Shown: positions 10,370 to 18,607 of the stretch, piece after piece | Numbering within the stretch: the first letter of the stretch is position 1 | How the letters are laid out: each line of letters starts with the position of its first letter | NCBI GenBank assembly: GCA_023458375.1 | Contig: JAEWZT010000007.1 | Span: 1-64,000 of the forward strand | Reading direction: 5' to 3' | Length of the DNA: 64,000 nt | Origin: Bacillota bacterium | GTDB lineage: Bacteria; Bacillota; Clostridia; Christensenellales; CAG-314 | Notes under the pieces: model-generated | What the model was told of the DNA's origin: nothing | Databases searched by the model: none | What the model saw: the letters and a program-made list of their open reading frames with translations, nothing else | Program-made: the position numbers and the translations under genes

Positions 10370-10910
10370 GCTTTATAGGCATATTGTATAAAAAATAATT
10401 TAACCCCATTTTAGCCCCATAAAAACGCGATATGCTTCTTTTCCCTTGCGCTACGCTTATCGTAGTCCTGCGCGCACTTGATATATAATTTGGACAGACT
10501 TTTGCCTCTCACATACGCGCATATGTATAAGGGCAGTTTCAAAATGCAGCTAAGGAATATGGAGGAAAAATCGTGCGGTGCTTATATAATATAAGCAAAA
10601 ATCCATAAAAAGACAAGCCTTGTTGTCTTCTTTCTTGTTAATAAATTTAAGCCTAAGCTGCCTTTTGCGATTTTTTTATTTTAGACTTTACCCAATCGCC
10701 TTTTTCATTCCTCCTTAGTTGTTAATTTGTGCTATCTTGCAAAATGTGTCTTGTTGATTAATGTAGCGCTTCCTTTCTATTAGCCGTTTATTAACATAGT
10801 TAATTTTTAGCTTTATTTTTGCGGTTTTTTAATACGGTTAATTTTGTGTTTTTACTATATATAATTTTAAAGTAAGTTATTTGTAAAAAATGCCAACCTT
10901 TCAAAAAATA
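10370..10910. other. Gene-free stretch downstream of tRNA-Val
   Basis: I find no supported gene on either strand. The region lies directly 3' of a tRNA, a common integration target, but no integrase fragment or repeat of the tRNA 3' end is recognisable. A short open stretch on the minus strand (about 10660-10720, KGDWVKSKIKKSQKAA) lacks a start and is not convincing. Confidence 0.4.
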
Positions 10911-10941
10911 TTGGTGCATATGATAAAAAACTTGTTATAAT
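10911..10941 (+). promoter_or_regulatory. Promoter of the DUF4434 gene, positioned for a leaderless transcript
   Basis: A perfect TATAAT (10936-10941) lies 6 bp before the ATG at 10948, so transcription should begin at or next to the A of the start codon. The candidate -35 (TTGGTG, 10911-10916) is weak and spaced 19 bp. No Shine-Dalgarno sequence precedes the ATG. Confidence 0.5.
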
Positions 10942-10947
10942 GTAATT

Positions 10948-12078
10948 ATGAAAAAGAAAGGTTTAATTATTTTTGTTTCAATTATAACGGTGCTTGCCAT
11001 TTTAGCAGGGGCGGCGATAGGCGTAAACCACGCCGTTGCAATTGCAAAATACGACAGGGAAATTTTAAATTACAGCGGAGAGCTTATCTGCCCCACGGGC
11101 GATTTCATTCAGCCGTGGATGTGCGAGCAGTGGGAAGTTGAAGACTTTGAAGCCCACCTTGATAATCTAAGCGAGGCGGGCTTTGACACGGTTTTGTGGC
11201 AATACAGCGTGGTGTCTTACGGAACGGACGCCAATATTTATTATCCCACCGGCAGCTTAGACGTCTATTACAGCGGCAATCAGTATAAAAGCAACTCCTC
11301 CTTAACGGAAAAATTGCTTGAAGCGGCGCAAAACAAAGGCTTTAAAGTATTTATGGGGCTTTCTAACGACGACGACTGGTGGAAGCTGACGCGCGATGAA
11401 GACTACTATTTAGCCAAAGCCGAAAAAGACAATTTAATTGCGCGCGAACTATATAATTTGTATAAGAGCAAATATCCAGACGCATTTTACGGCTGGTATT
11501 GGTCGTGGGAAATGTTTGTAAGCCCCCTTATGCTTGAAGATTTATGGGCTGCAATGCTAAATAAAACGCTTGGCGCCTTAACGGAATTGGACGATACCAT
11601 GCCGCTTTTGTTTTCGCCTTTTGCGCAAAAGAATTTAAGAATATTGGACGGCGGCACGGCAAGACGCATGTGGGAGAGATTTTTTACAAAAACCAATTTC
11701 AGGAAAGGCGATATTTTTGCCCCACAAGACAGTATAGGCAAAATAAGCGCGGCAGATATTGACAAAAAGGCGCTCGCTTCAACGCTGACATTTTTAGAAA
11801 GCTGTTATTTGGCTTCAAAAAAGAGTGAGAACGTCAGGTTTTTTGTAAATTGCGAGCTGTTTTCCAGCCGCAGCTTATCCACCCCCGAGGGCACTTTTGA
11901 TACTTCAAGTTTTGAACGCATTAAAGACCAGCTAAAAATTGCATCGCGTTTTGCCGAGGGAATTATAACGTTTTCTTATTCTCATTACATCGCGCCCAAC
12001 TCCCCCAACGGCAATATGAGCCAAGCGGACAAACAGGCAATGCATCAGCGCTATATAACTGAAATTGCGGGGAAGTAA
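10948..12078 (+). CDS. DUF4434-family glycosidase-like secreted or membrane-anchored protein
   Basis: This is a 376-aa protein. Residues 7-30 form a hydrophobic signal or anchor segment (LIIFVSIITVLAILAGAAIG), so the rest acts outside the membrane. The mature part looks like a TIM-barrel hydrolase of the DUF4434/DUF5109 kind. The conserved opening GDFIQPWMCEQWEVEDFEAH is followed by repeated strand motifs (FDTVLWQYSV, FKVFMGLSNDDDWW, FYGWYWSWEM), and acidic and aromatic residues cluster at strand ends as in glycoside hydrolases. The catalytic residues are not certain. A -10 box sits directly upstream, and a strong terminator follows at 12207. The sugar substrate is unknown. Confidence 0.75.
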   Translation: MKKKGLIIFVSIITVLAILAGAAIGVNHAVAIAKYDREILNYSGELICPTGDFIQPWMCEQWEVEDFEAHLDNLSEAGFDTVLWQYSVVSYGTDANIYYPTGSLDVYYSGNQYKSNSSLTEKLLEAAQNKGFKVFMGLSNDDDWWKLTRDEDYYLAKAEKDNLIARELYNLYKSKYPDAFYGWYWSWEMFVSPLMLEDLWAAMLNKTLGALTELDDTMPLLFSPFAQKNLRILDGGTARRMWERFFTKTNFRKGDIFAPQDSIGKISAADIDKKALASTLTFLESCYLASKKSENVRFFVNCELFSSRSLSTPEGTFDTSSFERIKDQLKIASRFAEGIITFSYSHYIAPNSPNGNMSQADKQAMHQRYITEIAGK

Positions 12079-12107
12079 AATCAAAGTTGGAGTCTTGCGC
12101 AGGATAT

Positions 12108-12121
12108 AACCGTTAACGGTT
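12108..12121. promoter_or_regulatory. Perfect 14-bp palindrome (possible operator)
   Basis: AACCGTTAACGGTT is a perfect palindrome of a form that LacI- or TetR-type regulators could bind. It lies 30 bp after the DUF4434 gene, not near an obvious promoter, so a regulatory role is a weak inference. Confidence 0.25.
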
Positions 12122-12206
12122 CCAAACTTTTCACTAAAAAAATTATCTCAAACCTCTCTTTTGGCATTATAAAATAATAATCAAGTTAAAAAACAAGTTG
12201 CTACAT

Positions 12207-12240
12207 AATACGCCCGCAAGACTGAGCGGGCGTATTATTG
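12207..12240 (+). terminator. Rho-independent terminator of the DUF4434 gene
   Basis: The perfect 11-bp stem AATACGCCCGC/GCGGGCGTATT (12207-12217, 12226-12236) encloses an 8-nt loop and is followed by TATTG. It is GC-rich within an AT-rich spacer. Confidence 0.75.
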
Positions 12241-12392
12241 CGTAGTTTATTGTTTGCTATCTTTATTCGTTAAAGTCTTTGTGGCATGTTAATGTTTATT
12301 ATCGGTTAAGTTATGAGATTAAATTAAAAGATAGTATTTTAAACTTGGAATATAAACAAAAAACGGCGGTATTTACTCCGCCGCCTTGCGCT

Positions 12393-13258
12393 TTATTTTA
12401 TTGCGACAAGCTCTATATACCCGCGCTCTCCCCTGGGTTCCAGTTGTATCCGCGGGTTGTCCTTGTCCCATTGATAGCCGAGAACTTTCGGGTCATATTT
12501 TTCTATTGCGTTCCACAGCGCCTCTATCGCCTCGCAATAGTTTTCTTCTTCATAAGGTTCTCCTTGAAACATTAAATACTTTGCGGCAGGTAAATCTATT
12601 AAGTCTAATCCCTTTGGAATCTCGCCCTTGTAATCTGCCGCGACTTCTACGCCCTGAACATATTGGGACGTATTAGGCTTAATCAACTTCTTCGGCAGCC
12701 ATAGGCTGACAGGCTCGGGGCTTATTCCTTTAATGCTTAAAAGCTGCCCCCACAACTCGCAGCCGACTTCCTCGCAATATGCGAAATAGTCCTCTGCTTT
12801 TACCCCGCATTTTATAAGAACCTTTCTTGCGGGTTTTTCTATTACGGTAATAAAAATGTTTGTAGTTTCTTTCATAGATTTTTGCTCCTCTTTTTTGTAT
12901 TGGACGTCAAAAGGATAGAAAAGCGTAATCATTACAGGGTTTAAAGCATACTCTTTGGGGTTTAAGCCGAACTCTTTATAAAAAGCCCTTGTATAGCTTT
13001 CGCAAGCTTCAAAACCCGCTTGTAAGGCAACGTCTATTACCTTAACGCGTTCATCCCTAAGCCGTAACGCCGAATTAGAAAGCCGGAGTTTGCGTAAAAA
13101 TCGGAAGGGCTGTGCCCCGTATAAGCTTGAAACAACCTATACGAATACCACGGGGAATACCCGCACGCCGCCGACAAAGCGGGCAAGCTTATCTCTTCCA
13201 TAACATTCTCACGGATATATTTTTGCATTTTGTAAACCGCTTCGGCTTTGTAATCCAC
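12393..13258 (-). pseudogene. AraC-family regulator with C-terminal GyrI-like effector domain, frameshifted
   Basis: The N-terminal frame (13258-13037) encodes the first AraC helix-turn-helix (MDYKAEAVYKMQKYIRENVM, then LSAACGYSPWYSYRLFQAYT). At GCAAAC (13089-13091 on the plus strand: ttt) the frame is lost. One extra A would restore the expected path DFYA-KLRLSNSALRLRDE, into VIDVALQAGFEACESYTRAFYKEFG (second HTH), and on through the 12932-12393 frame, a GyrI-like small-molecule-binding domain (FITVIEKPARKVLIKCGVK and following). Joined, the protein would be about 288 aa, normal for this class of ligand-responsive regulators. The break is a real mutation or a homopolymer sequencing error. 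A fragment starting at 12932 could still make the effector domain alone. Confidence 0.8.
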
Positions 13259-13358
13259 TTATCCCAACCTCCGCCATCTGAAAGTATTATAGCATTTATA
13301 AAAAATTAAATCTTGACTTTTCTTGCTGTAATAGGGTTTTATAAAAATATGTTTGATT

Positions 13359-13400
13359 GCTAAAAATCCGCCTCTGTTATTTCAGAGGCGGATTTTTAGC
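13359..13400 (-). terminator. Terminator after the MgtC-family gene
   Basis: A perfect 18-bp inverted repeat (arms 13359-13376 and 13383-13400; core ATCCGCCTCTG) has a 6-nt loop and A/T tracts on both sides, so it could work in both directions. It begins 4 bp after the mgtC stop. Confidence 0.85.
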
Positions 13401-13403
13401 GTT

Positions 13404-14060
13404 TTATAAGTCTTCCAGGCGTTCAATTGACAAAATATCTTCGTTTTTTACAACTATATCCGCAAGGTATTCGGCTGAACAGATTAACTGAGGGCGTATT
13501 ACCGCTTCGGCTTTAAGTTCATTTCCCTCCTGACTGACCTTAAAGCGTGAAAACTCATTCATCATAAAATATTCCTGCAACTGCGTTTTTGTTTCCTCCG
13601 AATACTTAAACTTTACAAGCAGCAGCTGTTGGTAGTTTTTACGCTTATAAAACTTAGAATGGAAAAAATATTGCGTTACCATTATCACTACGGTGCTTGT
13701 AAACGCAAGAATATACAAACCGGTGCCCATTGCCATACCTATACCCGCGGTTGCCCATATTCCCGCCGCCGTGGTCAATCCGTGCAAAGTTTCTCTGCGG
13801 AAAAATATCATGCCTGCGCCCAAAAAGCCTATACCGGAGGTAATTTGCGCGGCAATGCGAGCCTGGTCGTTTTCAAACGACATTGAAATACATGTTATAA
13901 GCGCCGAAGCGGCGGCTACGATAAAGTGAGTCCTAATTCCCGCTTCTTTTTGCCGCTTGCTTCGTTCTATCCCCAGCAGCAAACCGCAAATCCCCGCAAG
14001 AACAACCCGCAGCAAATATAAGGATTCCGCAGTAATTGCGTTTTTAAAATAATCCGCCAT
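13404..14060 (-). CDS. MgtC/SapB-family inner-membrane protein
   Basis: This encodes 218 aa from the ATG at 14060. An in-frame ATG at 14096 exists, but it lies in the loop of the upstream terminator, whereas 14060 has an AGAGGAG ribosome site. The conserved MgtC membrane core is clear: LRVVLAGICGLLLGIERS, then GIRTHFIVAAASALI, ITSGIGFLGAGMIF and LTTAAGIWATAGIGMAMG, giving four or five membrane segments. A C-terminal cytoplasmic domain of about 85 residues looks ACT-like. In other bacteria MgtC proteins link magnesium, acid and ATP-synthase control; the role here is not known. A terminator on each side makes it a single-gene unit. Confidence 0.88.
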   Translation of the reverse strand: MADYFKNAITAESLYLLRVVLAGICGLLLGIERSKRQKEAGIRTHFIVAAASALITCISMSFENDQARIAAQITSGIGFLGAGMIFFRRETLHGLTTAAGIWATAGIGMAMGTGLYILAFTSTVVIMVTQYFFHSKFYKRKNYQQLLLVKFKYSEETKTQLQEYFMMNEFSRFKVSQEGNELKAEAVIRPQLICSAEYLADIVVKNEDILSIERLEDL

Positions 14061-14077
14061 TCTCTCCTCTGTTTGTT

Positions 14078-14108
14078 TAATAAAAGCGGTATCCATAAAA
14101 GATACCGC
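14078..14108 (-). terminator. Terminator of the ABC-transporter operon
   Basis: The 8-bp perfect stem GCGGTATC/GATACCGC (14086-14093, 14101-14108) has a 7-nt loop and, on the minus strand, is followed by CTTTTATT. It lies 40 bp after the ATPase stop. Its loop contains an ATG in frame with mgtC, which is why 14060 is preferred as the mgtC start. Confidence 0.7.
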
Positions 14109-14147
14109 CCCCTTTAAGAACTATTCTTTGAGGCAATCTTTTATATT

Positions 14148-15260
14148 CTATATTACTTCAACTTTGCCTATGGCAATACGGTTTTTAGTATTTTTGTCAA
14201 ACAGGCAGATTTTATCTCCGATAATATTGCATTTAATGGGGTAATCCATCGGATAGTCTACGGCGCCGAATACAACGGACGACAGCAATGCTCCGCTTAG
14301 CGATACTTTAACAATTGTTTCCATGCCTGAGGGCAAAGTAGAATATGCAAGCGCGTCAATTTTTCCCTTATCGTCAATAACTAAAAATTCCGGTCTTATT
14401 CCTACCGTTACATTTGTATTTTCCAGCAAAACGTCTTCGTTGGGCACAAACTTAAACCTTAACCCCAGCATCTCCAATTCTATCGCGCCCGCCTTGTTGT
14501 GCTTTACCGCGGCGTCAATAAAGTTCATTGTGGGGTTGCCGACAAAGTCTGCAACAAACAAATTATTGGGGTTAGAATAAGTTACCAGGGGCGGGTCATA
14601 CTGTTGAAGCACGCCCGCGTCAAGCAGACATACCTTAGTAGCAAGCGTCATTGCTTCCAGTTGGTCGTGCGTAACATAGACAAAAGTCGCGTGCGTGTCT
14701 TTGTGCAGACGTTTAAGCTCCGTCCTCATTTCGCCGCGCAGTTTTGCGTCAAGGTTGCTGAGCGGTTCGTCCATAAACAGCACTTGCGGATTAGGCGCCA
14801 AAGTCCTTGCAATGGCAACGCGCTGCTGCTGTCCGCCTGACAGTTCACTTGGGTATCTGCTTGCAAACTGCTCAATTTTTAACGTTTTAAGCAGCTCGTC
14901 AACGCGTTCTTTGATTGCGTCCTTTTTCCATTTAAGGTTTTCCAATCCGAAAGAAATATTCTGCACAACCGTCATATGCGGCCAAAGAGCATAGTTTTGA
15001 AACAAAAAGCCCACATTGCGCTTGGCGGGAGAGATATTAATTCCCTTTTCCGCGTCAAATACCGTTACGCCGTCAATTATTATTGAACCTTCCGTAGGGG
15101 TTTCAAGGCCCGCTATCATGCGCAGTGTAGTTGTTTTGCCGCAGCCTGACGGTCCCAGCAGGGTGATAAACGCCCTGTCTTCAATAACCATATTGAGGTT
15201 GTCTACGGCGACGAAATTGCCCCATCTTTTTGATATATTTTTTAATACTATTTCTGACAT
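14148..15260 (-). CDS. ABC transporter ATP-binding protein (PotA/FbpC/UgpC type)
   Basis: This 370-aa protein hydrolyses ATP on the cytoplasmic face to drive uptake. Walker A is at residues 36-44 (GPSGCGKTT), the Q-loop reads FLFQNYALWPHM, the signature is LSGGQQQR from residue 140, Walker B is LFMDEP from 161, and the H-loop is VYVTHDQLEAM. The C-terminal third (about 240-370) is a TOBE domain, often regulatory or substrate-sensing in this class. It starts 2 bp after the permease stop, so it is the last gene of the solute-binding-protein/permease/ATPase operon. The family covers iron(III), polyamine, phosphonate and sugar-phosphate systems, and sequence alone does not choose between them. 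Confidence 0.95.
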   Translation of the reverse strand: MSEIVLKNISKRWGNFVAVDNLNMVIEDRAFITLLGPSGCGKTTTLRMIAGLETPTEGSIIIDGVTVFDAEKGINISPAKRNVGFLFQNYALWPHMTVVQNISFGLENLKWKKDAIKERVDELLKTLKIEQFASRYPSELSGGQQQRVAIARTLAPNPQVLFMDEPLSNLDAKLRGEMRTELKRLHKDTHATFVYVTHDQLEAMTLATKVCLLDAGVLQQYDPPLVTYSNPNNLFVADFVGNPTMNFIDAAVKHNKAGAIELEMLGLRFKFVPNEDVLLENTNVTVGIRPEFLVIDDKGKIDALAYSTLPSGMETIVKVSLSGALLSSVVFGAVDYPMDYPIKCNIIGDKICLFDKNTKNRIAIGKVEVI

Positions 15261-15262
15261 TT

Positions 15263-17092
15263 TTAGCCTCCTACGCCTTTATCAATTGACGCGCCCGTAA
15301 CTTTGTTTACGACTAAGTTGATAATAAGAACGATTACTATTATTAATAAGTTGATTCCGTTTGCAATTTGGGTTACGCCGTTGATTTGGAAGTTTTGCAA
15401 GACCAAAGTCAATATTGTGCCCTGACCCGCAATCAAAACAAACAGCGATAATTCTCTCATACAAGAGACAAAGGGCAATAAATATCCGCTGATAAAACTG
15501 GATTTTTGTATGGGGAACAATATCTTGGTCATTCGTTTCCACCACGGCACGCCCACAAGTATTGCCGCCTCTTCAATTTCGCCCGATAACTGCATCATCG
15601 CGTTTGTCCCGCTTCTAGACGCAAAGGGCAAAAATTTAATTGAACCCACAAGCGCCAGCAGCAAAAACGAACCTCTTAAAAATGAAAAGGCGCCGGTGTA
15701 GGACAAGCTTAGGTATATTGCGCCGAAGCTCATTGCGGGAATTAAATACGGGAAAAACGCCAAGCCGCTGACAATGCCCGCTAACTTCTTTCCCCTATTG
15801 CGCGCCACCGCGTATCCAGTCAAAATGCCCAGCGTTCCCGCCGTAAGCGCTACAATAATGGATAAGCCTATGCTCAGCCCCAAAGCTTTCCATATTGTAG
15901 GATTGACTAATATTCCGCTGCTGTCTCCCGCAATACGGCGTTCTATCTGGTCTGTTGTCGTCCAATAGTACGTTGTGAAAGTTGATAAGTCTCCCGGCTT
16001 TGCCAAAAAGCTTTCCATCGCAAAACTGATAAGCGGAACAATGGCAAAAAACACTACTACAAATAAAACTACGCTTAAAATTACATATTTTAGCTTTCTA
16101 AGCTTTACTAACGCGACTTGCCCCGATTTACCCGTTACTGTCGTAAAGGATTTGCGTTTGCCCGTAAACCAGTTGCTAAGCGACATTATGGCGATGCTGA
16201 ACATCAGCATAACTATCGCGACTGCAAAACCCTGCCCCTGAAAGTTAGGCGTTGTAAGCAATCCGCGCATCTGTGTGGACAGCACCGTAAAGGAATTATT
16301 TTTATTTAAAAATGCCGGTACCGTGTAGCTGCTTACACTGCTTGCAAAAACAAGCAATACTGTTGAAATAAGCGCGGGCATGATAATGGGCAAGGTAATT
16401 CTTCTTAATGTTTTAAACTTTGAGGCTTTAAGTATGGTCGCAGCTTCTTCTAAGTTTGCGTCCATATTGCGCAAAATGCCGCCTATAAGAATATAGGCAA
16501 AAGGCGCATAGTGAATGCCTAAACATATTGCGGAGGGAATCAGCCCGTAAAGCATTCCTTCTGGAACGCGTATTCCCGTTAGGTTTTCTAAAATTCCAAC
16601 CTGATTGTAACACGCCGCAATGGCGCTGTTTTTAAAAAAGTTTTCCCAAAACATCGCGATAGACCAAGAGGGCATGATATAGGGAAAAACAAAAACGGTT
16701 GACACAAATTTTTTGCAGGGAATATCAGAACGCGTAATTAACCATGCAATCGTCCCTCCGATTACAACAGCTATCGCGCATGCGACCAAAGCCATAGTAA
16801 CGGAATTAACCAAGGGTTTCCAAAAGCACAGCCACGAATACTGATATTCGGGGTCGGTCAATAGGTCGGTCCAATGGGCAAATGTAAAACTTCCCTTCGG
16901 AAGCCCGATTCTTCTCACTTCTCCGCTGTGCACTATAAATGAGTCAATGACAAAGTTAAGCAGCGGCAACAGCACGGTAGCCGTAAGGAGAATTAAAAAT
17001 ACAACTAAAATAATATTGGCGGGCTTAGAAAAAAATGCCTTTATCTTGTTGTTTACTCTGCTAAATGAAATTGTCGGTTTAAAATTATCCAC
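15263..17092 (-). CDS. ABC transporter permease with two fused membrane domains (FbpB/ThiP-like)
   Basis: At 609 aa it is the length expected for two tandem BPD-type permease domains, about 12 membrane helices in all. Both ATPase-coupling EAA loops are present: EEAATILKASKFKTLRRITL in the first half and EEAAILVGVPWWKRMTKILF in the second. It starts with GTG at 17092, supported by TTAGGAG five bases upstream. A perfect inverted repeat (17105-17138) lies between it and the binding-protein gene. This fused architecture is typical of iron(III), thiamine and 2-aminoethylphosphonate-type importers. The neighbouring aldolase and sugar-isomerase genes hint instead at a phosphorylated sugar or polyol, which is inference. 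Confidence 0.92.
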   Translation of the reverse strand: MDNFKPTISFSRVNNKIKAFFSKPANIILVVFLILLTATVLLPLLNFVIDSFIVHSGEVRRIGLPKGSFTFAHWTDLLTDPEYQYSWLCFWKPLVNSVTMALVACAIAVVIGGTIAWLITRSDIPCKKFVSTVFVFPYIMPSWSIAMFWENFFKNSAIAACYNQVGILENLTGIRVPEGMLYGLIPSAICLGIHYAPFAYILIGGILRNMDANLEEAATILKASKFKTLRRITLPIIMPALISTVLLVFASSVSSYTVPAFLNKNNSFTVLSTQMRGLLTTPNFQGQGFAVAIVMLMFSIAIMSLSNWFTGKRKSFTTVTGKSGQVALVKLRKLKYVILSVVLFVVVFFAIVPLISFAMESFLAKPGDLSTFTTYYWTTTDQIERRIAGDSSGILVNPTIWKALGLSIGLSIIVALTAGTLGILTGYAVARNRGKKLAGIVSGLAFFPYLIPAMSFGAIYLSLSYTGAFSFLRGSFLLLALVGSIKFLPFASRSGTNAMMQLSGEIEEAAILVGVPWWKRMTKILFPIQKSSFISGYLLPFVSCMRELSLFVLIAGQGTILTLVLQNFQINGVTQIANGINLLIIVIVLIINLVVNKVTGASIDKGVGG

Positions 17093-17104
17093 TGTTTCTC
17101 CTAA

Positions 17105-17138
17105 CTAATTTTGGGGAGAACATTCTCCCCAAAATTAG
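17105..17138 (-). promoter_or_regulatory. Intercistronic perfect hairpin between binding-protein and permease genes
   Basis: The 16-bp arms (core AATTTTGGGGAGAA) are separated by only 2 nt. On the minus strand the hairpin is not followed by a U-tract and sits just before the permease ribosome site. It is therefore more likely an mRNA-stabilising or partial-termination element that keeps binding-protein levels above permease levels, as is known for other binding-protein operons. Confidence 0.6.
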
Positions 17139-17161
17139 CTTTTTTTCTATTTAATGGAAAG

Positions 17162-18373
17162 TTATTTGCTTTGTGCTTTCGCAATTTCGGCTTTGATGAA
17201 TTTGTTTACGTCATCAAATACGTTATAAATAAAATTGCCGTCCTCAATAATCAAATGATTTCTCCAAAATGCGAGGGATTGGTCGCCGCTTGCAATTTTC
17301 GCGGTGTTGTTTACCGAATAGTAGCCTAAATCGCCTACCCAACCCGCTTCAAAAGCTTCCGAGGTGGTCAAATAGTTGATAAACAGGCATGCCGTAAGAG
17401 GATATTTGGACGTTTTTAAGATTTGTAAATACATCTTGTACATAAATCCTTCAAAACCTTCAACCGTTGAATTCAAGCCCGAAACTGTCATTTTAGAGGT
17501 AGAACCGGGAGTTTGTTTTTCAGCGTCCTTAAATTTTGCAAGAGGAGCATAAACAATTGTGCCGGCGGGGATTGCTCCGGAACCAACGTTTTTAACGGCG
17601 TCGGTGTCCGATGTGTGCCATGAAGAAACGTTTGCAATAAGTTCGGCAATAAATTTGAAACCGATGTTTTTATAGTTTGCATCGGCGACATAATCTTTGC
17701 CGTAATAGGACTTATAAGCAGCCGCAAGTTTGTTGCAGGAATCTTCGCTGGTAAGCATAATAAGGAAGTTCATATTGATGCTTTCGCCGGTAGGATTTTG
17801 GAATGAGAAATTGGAAATGTGCTTAGAGTCGGCCGCGCTGCCCGCAAGCTGCCAAACGTTTGTCAAGCTGGGCTGTGATGCAGATTTTGTGTAGATGAAC
17901 AGTTTGTTAAAATATACCCCTGCTAATGGGTCTTTATCGGATTCTGCCAAATCTACAAAACCGTTGGGGAGATAGTTCAAAAAATTACCTTGTGCAATTT
18001 GGTCTTTTAAAGAGTTCGCGTCCTGCACCAAAACAACGTCCGCATAGTATTCCCCTGCGTCAAGCGCGGCGGAGATTGCTTCGTATTGCAGATAGTCTTT
18101 GTTGGGCGTAGTTGATGCCTCGCAAGCAATACCGTATTTGGCTGCAAAAGCCGCTGCGGCTCTTGTCAAACCAGATGTAATACCGCTTACTTTTAACGTA
18201 TTGGAGCCGATTTCAGCTTTTGCCGCTGCAATCAGTTCGTCAAGCGTCATGCCTTCGGCTTCCGCAATTGTCTTTTCCAATTCAGAAACTTCCGTGGCAG
18301 GGCACGCTGTCAAAGTTAGCAAAGATGCAATAATCATGATTACTGCAATCATAAGTGATAAAAACTTCTTCAT
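17162..18373 (-). CDS. ABC transporter substrate-binding lipoprotein
   Basis: This 403-aa protein has a lipoprotein signal (MKKFLSLMIAVIMIIASLLT, lipobox LTAC), so it should be anchored outside the membrane by Cys24. The mature part has the two-lobe pattern of family 1/6 extracellular binding proteins. An early strand reads LKVSGITSGLTRAAAAFAAKYGI, then DVVLVQDANS, and FINYLTTSEAFEAGW near the C-terminus is a segment common in iron/phosphonate-type binding proteins. A TAGGAGG ribosome site and a consensus promoter (18417-18444) precede it. It is the first gene of a three-gene uptake operon. The ligand is unknown. Confidence 0.92.
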   Translation of the reverse strand: MKKFLSLMIAVIMIIASLLTLTACPATEVSELEKTIAEAEGMTLDELIAAAKAEIGSNTLKVSGITSGLTRAAAAFAAKYGIACEASTTPNKDYLQYEAISAALDAGEYYADVVLVQDANSLKDQIAQGNFLNYLPNGFVDLAESDKDPLAGVYFNKLFIYTKSASQPSLTNVWQLAGSAADSKHISNFSFQNPTGESINMNFLIMLTSEDSCNKLAAAYKSYYGKDYVADANYKNIGFKFIAELIANVSSWHTSDTDAVKNVGSGAIPAGTIVYAPLAKFKDAEKQTPGSTSKMTVSGLNSTVEGFEGFMYKMYLQILKTSKYPLTACLFINYLTTSEAFEAGWVGDLGYYSVNNTAKIASGDQSLAFWRNHLIIEDGNFIYNVFDDVNKFIKAEIAKAQSK

Positions 18374-18416
18374 TTATTTTTCCTCCTAAGTAAGTTCAGG
18401 GTTTAATATTCTACTA

Positions 18417-18444
18417 ATTATAACACGGTATTTATTAATGTCAA
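18417..18444 (-). promoter_or_regulatory. Consensus promoter of the ABC-transporter operon
   Basis: On the minus strand TTGACA (18439-18444) and TATAAT (18417-18422) are separated by 16 bp. The -35 is embedded in TCCGTTGACAT, which also occurs at the divergent aldolase promoter. Confidence 0.85.
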
Positions 18445-18545
18445 CGGATAATTAAATTTCTTTTTTCTTTTTTGGCGCACGCTTTTTTTTGAGTTTTTTT
18501 GGCAGTAGTATATGTTCCGCCGCATTGCCCATGCTAGCTATTCCG

Positions 18546-18574
18546 TTGACATCTATATTAATAAGTTGTAGAAT
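18546..18574 (+). promoter_or_regulatory. Consensus promoter of the aldolase/isomerase operon
   Basis: TTGACA (18546-18551), a 17-bp spacer and TAGAAT (18569-18574), lying 33 bp before the start codon. The -35 is inside TCCGTTGACAT, shared with the opposite promoter. Confidence 0.85.
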
Positions 18575-18607
18575 AAAGCGATAAAAATACATCAAAAGGA
18601 GATTTTT

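Noticed and set aside
10207..10935. tRNA-Val as an integration hotspot with a degraded element downstream
   Set aside because: No integrase remnant and no repeat of the tRNA 3' end could be found in the following 650 bp.
14061..14096. N-terminal 12-residue extension of the MgtC protein
   Set aside because: That ATG lies in the loop of the terminator of the upstream operon; the ATG at 14060 has an AGAGGAG ribosome site.
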